NCBI GenBank assembly: GCA_010909165.1
Contig: MU008179.1
Coordinates: 992,001 to 1,056,000 of the forward strand
Length of the DNA stretch: 64,000 nucleotides
Reading direction: 5' to 3'
Origin: Anthoceros angustus
Taxonomy: Eukaryota > Streptophyta > Anthocerotopsida > Anthocerotales > Anthocerotaceae
In this document: positions 55,783 through 64,000 of the stretch, piece by piece
Layout: each line of letters begins with the position of its first letter
How positions within the stretch are numbered: the first letter of the stretch is position 1
Notes under the pieces: generated by a model
Seen by the model: only the letters and a program-made list of their open reading frames with translations
The model's database searches: none
Told to the model about the DNA's origin: nothing
Made by a program: the position numbers and the translations under genes

Positions 55783-56065
55783 TGATGAAATATGACCTAT
55801 TTAGGGCACTCTTCACTAGGGCACCTAAGACTATTAATTAACTTAGTTCTTAGGGCTTTAGGTAGTCTATTGAGTAGTTAGTTGTTACAACCACTTAGAG
55901 GTTAGAACTACTTATGGTTACAACCACCTTATGGTTGTAACCACTTAGCCTATATAAAGGCTTTGTACTTTCTATTATAATCAATGCATACAACTCTTTT
56001 TGTGCAAAGCTTTCTACTATCTGCTTGCTATGTTTTGCTACCTAGAGCAGCTATGATTCTCATCA
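55783..56065 (+). repeat. 5' LTR of copia-2
   Basis: Contains a TATATAAAGG box near 55953 and short direct repeats of GGTT(G/A)(C/T)AACCAC. Nearly identical to 62525-62805; differences are mainly single transitions. Confidence 0.93.
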
Positions 56066-56077
56066 TGGTATCAGAGC
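56066..56077 (+). promoter_or_regulatory. tRNA-iMet primer binding site
   Basis: Perfect TGGTATCAGAGC directly at the LTR end, in contrast to the two-base-short site of copia-1. Confidence 0.9.
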
Positions 56078-56265
56078 ATTCTGCTCTCTATTTGCATTGG
56101 GCAACTTGACATGCTGATCTACTCTTCTTCTTCATCTTCTTCTTCATTTCTTTTTAGAAGATGCATAGATTCTTTAGATTGCATGTCATAGATTGTTGTC
56201 ATGTTTGCAGGTTCCTTAATCTTCAATAATGCACACACAGTGCATCCAATCCTTGCTTCAACGCG

Positions 56266-57590
56266 ATGGACCCCTTCAATCCTCGCAAGCAAGGCTATTG
56301 GAAGAAGATTAAGGCTGCAAGACAAGAGATAGAATATAGGAATGCAAAGATTAGAATTGCTAGGAAGTCTAGTAAGATAGTAGGAGATTCCATACTTATT
56401 GCTAACTTCATTGGCTCTATTCTAATCAAAGTAGAAGATCAAGGGAGGCAGATAGAAATTGCTAGAAGAAACTTGCTTACTATCTTTAGTTTAAGTCAAG
56501 TGAAAGCAATTGAACTCGCTCTTGATCATATCCCAAATCTACAAGTGTCCTCTTCCTCGCTGCTCCAATGCAGTTCACAACGCAACAAGCATAGAGGAGT
56601 TAGCAAGAGAAGTGCGTGATCTCAATAAGCGCCTCCTTGAGCATCGATCCAAACATGCCGAGTGTCTTCATCACAAACTTTCCCTTCTTTCGACAAACAC
56701 GCCAAGAGAGAAAAGGTTTCTTCTTGTTTTGCTCCTTGCCTGATGTTCTGCATGATGATGAGGAAATGCGAGGCGCTGCACTCTAAGTCGCAATGACCAC
56801 CGCAATGGCTGGTTCCGGACGTGACGACGATCGAGAGAGAGAGGAGAGGAAGGATCCACCCAAAGATGAAGTACGACCTTCCGTGGTGAATCACAACTAT
56901 GGTGAGTTTAAGGAGAAGGACAGATTCAATGGGCGGCGTGACGTTTGGCGCTGCGAATCGTGCACTTTTCCGCAATCGAGACCTATGGGACGTTGTAAGT
57001 GGGTCCACACCAAACCACAGCTAGAGCAAAGAAAGGGACGCCAGGATGAAAAAGCTCAAGACCTCGATCGGTGGACTAGCACTTAATATGGTAAGACAAT
57101 GCGTCAAGCAAAACTTCTAAAGATGTGGGATCACCTTGCTCTTATATTCTTCAAGAGATGTGATGAGTATGATGACGCAACTTCTTCAATCAAGATGAAG
57201 GAATCGAGTCGAACACCATATCAACACTTTCCGAAGCTAGATCTCAATATGAAGCCGCCACCAACACCTCCGCCTCTCGAACTTGTTGCATTCCTTGTTC
57301 TCTTGATTTCCCTCCCACCCTCCTAGACCATTTCTCACCACACGTGGTTCGACAAGCCCAAAAGAATTGCGGCTGGCGAAGACCTCGACATCGTGTCGCA
57401 GAACTCATCGGAGCCATGATTCGAGGAGTCCAGCTTATGAGCCCAAGTCCAGCCGGTGAATGTCTGGAAGAGGCGAGGAAGAGGCGGCAAAAGTTCTCCT
57501 TCCAATAGACGCTTATTCCACACCAAACAAATATCATGGCGAATCCAACTCTTCCACACCTTCCGTGGTAACAAAAGAGTGGAATTATTT
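56266..57590 (+). pseudogene. copia-2 gag region
   Basis: Fragments of gag in several frames. The best mark is a FKEKDRFNGR motif near 56910, the same motif as in the copia-3 and position-1 gags. Upstream, a 117-codon frame (56266-56619, MDPFNPRKQGYWKKIK) is charged and helical and not typical of gag. A short tail near 57600-57640 (HMEKDCRKKKN) is the end of a zinc knuckle. Confidence 0.6.
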
Positions 57591-57594
57591 GTAA

Positions 57595-60500
57595 TTGGTG
57601 CGAATTCCTAATCACATGGAAAAGGATTGTAGAAAGAAGAAGAATGGGAACCTAGATCGAGGCTCCGCTCATGTTGCTTCGAAGAAACACTCTTCATCAA
57701 CAACACGTGTGCTCACTATTTGCCTTGCATCCTCTAAGCCGGCCACCGTTTATTGGTACCTGGACAGTGGAGCAACATCACATATCTGCTACAACAAAGA
57801 CTCCTTTGGGTCATACACCCCAGCCACAGGACATCCGACTGTTCTCCTGGGCGGTGATCACACCCTTCCCATAGCGGGCCTAGGTTCTGTTGTCCTCAGA
57901 TGTGATTCAGGTCAGACTCTTCATCTTCACCAAGTCCTCCATGTTCCTCCCATGTGCAAAAACCTAGTGTCAGCCGCTAGTCTTTGCAAAGAACACAACA
58001 TGTAGGTCCTTTTATATGCCGATAGCTGTTCCCTTTCCTACCTCAAGAATAGAACACACATATCTCTGACCGGCATCTTAGAAGATGGACTCTATAGATT
58101 GTCGAAAGTAGGAGCCACACATTCGTCAATGTAGCCTCCCAACATTCTCGCACAACCAACACACACGATGCTCGGCATTGTAGATTAGGTCACCTAATAG
58201 TCGGTTACTCCAAATGTCTAGAGACAACAGATAGAACACCTGTCTCTCCAAGGTTCACAACTTAGATTGGTGCGAAACTGTGTCCTCACAAACGTCACGA
58301 ACCTTTCAAAATCCATCTCCTCAAAGGGCCAAGTCACCTTTAGAGATAGTACACACAGACATTTGTGGACCCCTCTCTACACCCTCCTTAGGGTAGTAGA
58401 TACTTCTTAACTTTCACCGACGACTATTCCGCGCCTCCCTACATCCTCACCCAAAAGAGTGAAACTTATCGTTTTCAAGGATTACATGGCATGGGCGAAA
58501 GGCTTACGATCACAAACTCAAGACCTTACGTTCCGACAACGGTGGAGAGTTTACATCTCATAGATTTGCTGAATTTTGTCGATAAGGCGTAGCTCAACAA
58601 TTAAGTGTAGTATACACTCCTCAGCAAAATGGCGTTGCAGAAAATAAGAATCTCCGCCTCCAAGAGATTACAGTTGCTGTTAACACAAGCTAACTTATCC
58701 AAAGCTTATTGGTGAGGCCCTCCTTACAGCAACCTATCTCATGAATCGCCGACTTCCTCGTTCAAGGTATGACTCCATATGAAGCATTCACGGCAACAAG
58801 CCTTCCATAGATCACCTTCAATTTTTGGATCTCCCGCATATGTCTTTATCCCTAAAGTACAACGCAAGAAGTTAGATCCAAAAGCTGCCAAATATCTATT
58901 TATTGGCTACAAGGCATCAAAGGTTACAAGCTATTTGAACCCACAACACGGAAGCTTATATATGCCGAGTGTTACTTTTCATGAGTCTTACCTCTTTTCC
59001 CAGAAGGGAGCTGGTACATCCCCGAGGACGTCTCTTCAAGAGCCCTCGATACCTCCTCATTTGATGATACCGATTATATCACTCAATTTCCAGTTCCCGC
59101 CCACGTGTTCCGTAGTTGAACCTCTTGCAGGAGGAGGAGGAGTTAGCATCTATTCCACATGAAACACCACCGATGGCGACAACATTCAAGTCGAGGAGCC
59201 AGTTGACACTCTTATGAAGAGCATGATGACCCTCCGTGAATGACATGGAGCACCATGATCCTATTGATGTTCCGCTCCGTGGAAGATGCACCGTAACCTA
59301 CACAAAGGTACAACTTAAGAACCCGGCCCCGCAATCCGGACCCGCAGGATGGAAGGAACCTCCTTTAGGATATCTAGCTGTTTTTGATGATCCTATTCCC
59401 CTGTATCACTTTACTCACAAGTCGTATACAAGGCAACCATAGATCGGAAGAACCTCTTACCTTAAAACAAGCTTTCTCTTCTCGAAAAAGCCTTATGGAA
59501 GGTAGAGATTAATATAACTCTCTCATTAGCAACTCTACATGGGAATTGGTTAAGCCACCTAAGGGTAGGAAGATAGTCACCAGCAAATGGGTATTCAAAA
59601 TTAAGAGAAAAGGAGATGGTTCCATTGAGAGATACAAAGCACGCCTTGTGGCCAGGGGATTCACCCAGATACCGGGTTTAGATTACCTCCCATGGGCCAC
59701 ATTCGCTCCAGTAGCAAAGTTTGCTTCCCTTAGAATAATCTTCGCCTTAACAGCCCATCATGATCTTGAGCTTCATATGATGGATGTGAAGACAACATAT
59801 CTCTATGGCCGTCTTCAAGAAGAAATCTACATGAAACAGCCCGAAGGTTATGAGGTTAAAGGCAAGGAAGATTGGGTATGCAGACTAATTAAAGGCTTGT
59901 ATGGCTCAAGCAACTGGTAAAATTGGAATATGGACATACATGTGAAACTCATCAAAGAGGCTTCCGCAAAGTGATGCCGATGCATGCATGTATATCCTAA
60001 TATCGTGCAATGATACCTTTTACTTATTGCTCTCGTCGGACGTATTCATGGCCACAAACTCTCTTACTCTCCTAGCCGAGATCAAAAGGCGGCTCAAGAC
60101 TTTTATGAAATGTCCGATTTAGGAGAAATGACATATGCACTTGGTGTCAACATTATTAGAGATCGAGCAAACAAGACTCGAGTATTGTTCAAACCAAGTA
60201 CATTAAAGAAAGTTTAACCAAGTTTGGACTTGAAGATGCGAAACCCGCCTACACCTTTGCTAGCGGGTCGCTTACCATGGATATGAGTCCAAAGACACAA
60301 GATAAGTTGGAAATGTCGGTCCCATATCGACATGTTGGCACACTTATATATTTATCCAACTTCACTCGACCGGATATATCTTCAAGTCCCCATTCACACC
60401 GGAGAACCGACGTGAACACCGGATGTCAACTAAGCGCATATTCGATACCTCAAGGGTACCATGCACACAGGATTGACATTCAAGTATACACCGCATAAAG

Positions 60501-60900
60501 ACGTTGACATTAAAACTTACCGACGCCGACTAGACTTGACACACGCAGATCCGTATCGTGTACGCGTCGCTATTGGGGAGCACATATCCCGGTCAAGTAA
60601 GAAACAACCAACCATAGCCTTGTCCAAAGACCGAGTCGAGTATAGAGTACTAACCTCGGTTGCTAAAGACATAGTATGGACTAGGCTAACCTTGAGTGAA
60701 CTTCATCACAAGGTGAAAAGCCCACCTTGTTGTTGAGTGATAGTCGTGGAGCTATAGCCTTGTCAAGGAACCATCTTCCACTCTAGAACTAAACATATTG
60801 CAATATCATTATATCGAGAGAAAATAGAGGATAAAACTATAGATATTAGTTATGTTCAAACTTTAGATAATTGATTTATTAACAAAGTCACTAGGCATTG
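57595..60900 (+). pseudogene. copia-2 pol
   Basis: Protease with YWYLDSGATSHIC near 57754 and a VLHVPPMCKNLVS end near 57940. Integrase is broken (TFTDDYS near 58420, LRSDNGGEF near 58530, YTPQQNGVAE near 58615, YLFIGYKASK near 58895). The RT is open at 59546-59920 (VTSKWVFKIKRKGDG, ARLVARGFTQIPG, MMDVKTTYLYGRLQEEIYM) and decays downstream. RNase H traces are near 60540-60690. The copia order is clear. Many frameshifts, and the RT YVDD site near 60030 cannot be read. Confidence 0.82.
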
Positions 60901-62524
60901 AATCGCACAGAAACATATGAAATGTTTAGGTATATTGGACACATTGTCTAAGCCTCCATATAGTTCATCCTACTAAATTGGTCTACTTGAGATAACCTTA
61001 GTAGTCCAATATTCTATTCTAAGTCTTGAACAATCATCCTCAATCTTAACATAGGCTCAGATCCTCTCCTCTCCTTCATACATAGTTGAGGTGCTCTCGA
61101 AAAAATAATATTAAAATATTAAATAATATTTTGCTAATTAAAACTTTTCATATTTTCTTAACCTCAAGAATACTCACGATAGACATGGATCATATGCCGG
61201 AAATTCTTCACAAACAGATACATAACCCGTATCATATGTATCTTAGTTTCGGCAAACATAGGAGCATGGTGGTACGGTCCGCTCTCCCTTTCATATTAGT
61301 GATTATATAGATGAGCTTCACATCATCACCCTTGGGATATATGCCGGTTTAATCCTATGTTTCCTATTCTATGTCTTCTTCGAAAAGAAACCTAAAATGG
61401 GCAAGTTTTAGCAAGAGAAAATAAGTTAGAACACCTTTTTAGAGTCACAAAAGCATGTCTACCTTTTCATTTTTCTCATTTTCTTCATTTTCATTTTCAT
61501 TTTCCTTTTTCCCATAATTTTCCATACATAAATCTGCAAAATAGTATCAGAAAATTCATCACAATTAATATTTTTGAACTGGAAAATGGTCATTTGAAGA
61601 TGCCCACAAACGGGCTTACAACTAGGTGCCTCTCCTCAAAAGGGGGCATCATCTGCCCAAGGTGCCTCCCTTCACGACAGGGGGACACCTTATTACACAC
61701 AATCTATCTTACTTGAGATTTCAGCCTCCCCATCAGGTGGAAGTCTTCCATGAAGATTCTTCCAAGGCACTTGAGTCGATAAGAGCAATCTCAGCGATTT
61801 CTTCCCACAAGAACTTTTGGAATCTTCCTCGACGATCTCTCTCGCACAACTGTGGTGACGACATGCATTTGGAGCAGTGTTGGCTTGGGATGCAGCACTT
61901 TCAACAAATTGAGACAAGACATGCGATCTTCTAATTTCCGGCCCGGTGAGACACTCCCGATCAAGACTTACACATCAATTGGCGATCTCCAAGACCGCAG
62001 GACACCTCTATCTCCAAGGGTGACTTCAACATCAACGCGAGGACCACTTCTACCACTGGAAATTGTGGTGGACTCTCCACAAATGTGGAATCCAGGAGGC
62101 GCAGAGATCACCGGCACCGCCTGTGAGGTGCTTCTTCGAGGGCACGATCCTCCCCAGGCCGCTTCCTTGGAGAAGAATGCACCGCCGACCTGAAGGAGTT
62201 GTTTCTGCCGGCGGTATGCATGGCCGGACGGCCATCATATGGCCCGGCCGTGCTCATTTAATGGGTTTTTTAACTTTTACCTTTCTGGTTTAAGATTAAC
62301 CTAGTTTAAGTTTTACTTTTATCTTTTTACCTTGTTTAGAAATTTACCATTTCCTAATTAAGTTTTTGGTAATTAATTTTGATTACATTAAATTCTGCTT
62401 AAATGTAACTTAAGCCAGTTTTAATTGTTTTCTTAGTGGATAGCTTTCAAGTTAGTGGGAGCTAACTAGCCTTTTAGTCTCATTTTGAAGTGATTCTTCA
62501 CACCTAGTTCATAGTGAGTGGGAG
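60901..62524 (+). other. copia-2 extra 3' region, no recognised gene
   Basis: About 1.6 kb between RNase H and the 3' LTR. A 102-codon plus-strand frame (61626-61934) and several short frames show no known domain or membrane segment. AT-rich ends surround a more GC-rich middle (61700-62250). It could be an untranslated region, a captured segment or a decayed extra gene. Confidence 0.35.
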
Positions 62525-62805
62525 TGATGAAATATGACCTATTTAGGCACTCTTCACTAGGGCACCTAAGGCTATTAATTAATTTAGTTCTTAGGGCTTT
62601 AGGTAGTTTAATGAGTAGTTAGTTGTTACAACCACTTAGAGGTTAGAACTACTTATGGTTACAACCACCTTATGGTTATAACCACCTAGCCTATATAAAG
62701 GCTTTGTACTTCTATTATTATCAATGCATACAACTCTTTTTGTGCAAAGCTTTCTACTATCTGCTTGCTATGTTTTGCTACCTAGAGCAGCTATGATTCT
62801 CATCA
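62525..62805 (+). repeat. 3' LTR of copia-2
   Basis: Partner of 55783-56065, followed by the AGAAG target duplication at 62806-62810. Confidence 0.93.
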
Positions 62806-62810
62806 AGAAG

Positions 62811-63099
62811 TCTAAGGCAGGAGGATCGGACTCCGGAGGGTGGAAATTTGACATGCCGCAGTTCACATGCTATGCAGGCCAACTGTCCTCTAAGGACCTT
62901 TCGGACTTTCGACCTTGGGCAGCAAAAGAGAATATTCAGCTAGAGTGGGTGTATGGGCGACATTGGTCTTACACCAACCTTGAATTGATAGAGCAGTGTT
63001 TTGCTAATCTGCAACAGACGAAAGAGGAATTGGGTGCCTTACCAGATAGGAACGCATGGACGGATCCACGATGCTGGACCATAAGGAGCATACGACAGG
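62811..63099 (+). pseudogene. YGRHW-domain frame, 3' part
   Basis: Continues the frame from 55782 in phase. It carries GGWKFDMPQFTCYAG, then the conserved block LEWVYGRHWSYTNLELIEQ and ...TDPRCWTIRSIRQ, aligning residue by residue with the gypsy LTR frame. Similarity ends exactly at CGACAG|GTACTT, which looks like a splice donor and is followed at once by CCTACC palindromes. Beyond it the frame stays open but is unrelated. Probably about 126 codons of this protein are visible. Confidence 0.6.
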
Positions 63100-63105
63100 T
63101 ACTTC

Positions 63106-63170
63106 CTACCCTTTCCTACCATGGTAGGAGTTTCTCCTACGGTGGTAGGACACCTCCTACCACTCATGTA
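63106..63170. repeat. CCTACC-NN-GGTAGG palindrome cluster 3
   Basis: Two full copies and degenerate halves in 65 bp, directly after the conserved YGRHW block (TTTCCTACCATGGTAGG, CTCCTACGGTGGTAGG, CTCCTACCACTCATGTAGG). Confidence 0.8.
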
Positions 63171-63362
63171 GGTTATATTTTCTCCTCACCAGAAGGTTGT
63201 TTTGACTTGTTTCTTTTTCCCCGCATATCCTCTCTGCCTTCCCGACATGGTCCTACAACTCCCGCTCAAAAAGGAGCAAAAAATTTCCTTGCATGTCTTC
63301 ACCAAACCATTTCTAGCAAAAGAGTGTGGGTCTGTTTCAAAACGAACTCATTTAAGCTAGTT

Positions 63363-63384
63363 GCCCAAACTTTTGCATTCCACA
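63363..63384. repeat. LTR-end-like sequence of the unclassified unit
   Basis: This 22 bp differs at only two positions from the terminal 22 bp of both gypsy LTRs (40110-40131, 52708-52729) and sits exactly where copia-1-family sequence begins. It probably marks the right end of the unit that starts near 52730. Confidence 0.45.
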
Positions 63385-64000
63385 AGCTTGTAGGATGGTT
63401 TCTTTCCGCATCATAGCTCCTCCGAACTCGCCATCATCAAATTTTATTAGGAGATCCGCAAGATAAGATGTGCAGAGACACGCTCGCCCAAAAACCATTA
63501 GGCAATCCAGAGTTTGACAACAAACTACGATCCTCTCCTCGAATGGTTCTGCTCATCCGCCACACACCATTTTGTGGAGGAGTATACGGCGCAATAATTT
63601 CTTTTGATTCCTTGGAATCTGTAATGAGAAAGCTGAAACATACTTCCACCATTATCTCGCCCTTAGACACTTCAATCGGTGGCGATCGATTCATGACAAA
63701 TTTCAAACACCGCCGAACTTCATCCTTTTTCCTCAAAGGATAAACCCACACCTTGCGTGAGAAATCATCTATGAAAGTGACAAAATAGAGGCACCGCCTA
63801 ATGATGCAGAGGCATAGGTCCACATACATCATGAACCAACTCAAGAGGTTTACTTACTTACTTGTTCGATGTGATGATTTTGTCTGCTTCCCATATAAAC
63901 AAAGGCTCACACATCGAGAGATCGAGAAGTTAAGAGTGGATATAACCGTAACGAGATAAAACCTTCATTCCCTTCTCGAGACATATGTCCTAACCGCAAT
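63385..64000 (-). pseudogene. copia-1-family integrase fragment, opposite orientation
   Basis: Minus-strand copy of the region equivalent to copia-1 positions 4848-5466. It shows the GAG-pre-integrase end, FVTFIDDFSRKVWVYPLRKKDEV and the KESKEIIAPYTPPQNGV motif. Frames are broken. It runs off the window end. The LTR-end-like sequence at 63363-63384 abuts it, so an element seems to have inserted into this copia. Confidence 0.85.

Larger units (their letters stand above)
55783..62805 (+). mobile_element. Ty1/copia LTR retrotransposon (copia-2), complete structure
   Basis: A 7.0 kb plus-strand element with LTRs 55783-56065 (283 bp) and 62525-62805 (281 bp), TGATGAAA...CTCATCA, with a handful of differences. 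The target duplication is AGAAG (55778-55782, 62806-62810). A perfect tRNA-iMet primer site TGGTATCAGAGC lies at 56066-56077 and a purine tract GTGAGTGGGAG precedes the 3' LTR. The copia genes are recognisable but frameshifted. About 1.6 kb of non-pol sequence (60900-62524) separates RNase H from the 3' LTR. High LTR similarity suggests a fairly recent insertion into the YGRHW frame. Confidence 0.94.

Overview
The window is plant nuclear DNA: one intact housekeeping gene inside dense, nested LTR retrotransposons. Three things point to a land plant: the plant CHD1/CHR5 domain order of that gene, the tRNA-iMet primer sites of the Ty1/copia elements, and the tRNA-Asp-type primer site of a Ty3/gypsy element of the Tat/Athila kind. 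Short GT-AG introns (about 60-660 bp) fit many plants; I cannot name the species and see no organellar, tRNA or rRNA sequence.

Layout. 1-1510 is a decayed copia gag/protease remnant on the minus strand. 2514-7632 is a plus-strand copia element (copia-1) with LTRs, a CTTTG target duplication and a roughly 600 bp block of nearly pure G+C in its leader; it splits an older minus-strand reading frame (2214-2508 and 7633-7946). 8185-8529 looks like a MITE. 9151-20309 (minus) is the only intact host gene, a 30-exon CHD1/CHR5-type chromatin remodeller of 1,848 residues. 20310-24755 is mostly non-coding, with a foldback structure and a direct repeat.

24756-63384 is a nest of retroelements. A minus-strand copia (copia-3, 26019-35816) carries tandemly duplicated leader-gag-protease units. 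Close to it is a 16.9 kb minus-strand gypsy element (35863-52729) with LTRs of about 4.3 kb, each holding its own roughly 390-codon reading frame. Right of that is an unclassified unit (about 52730-63384) with divergent reading frames, split by a second plus-strand copia (copia-2, 55783-62805, AGAAG target duplication). The window ends in a minus-strand fragment of the copia-1 family.

Two patterns stand out. First, a domain with the core YGRHW, followed by coiled coil in the best copy, occurs both in the giant gypsy LTR and in the unclassified unit, and each of these units, like a third unit at 24756-26018, carries arrays of its own short palindrome (CCTACC-NN-GGTAGG, CCTAC-N4-GTAGG, GGTCCGGACC, CTCCGGAG), partly translated in frame. 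Second, repeat copies differ from each other, and from conserved motifs, mainly at CTG/CAG sites, often by loss of the middle base (CWG to CG). The CHD gene keeps many CWG sites and an unbroken frame. This is either a CHG-methylation-linked sequencing/polishing artefact or an unusual mutational process, and it explains much of the frame breakage in the transposons.
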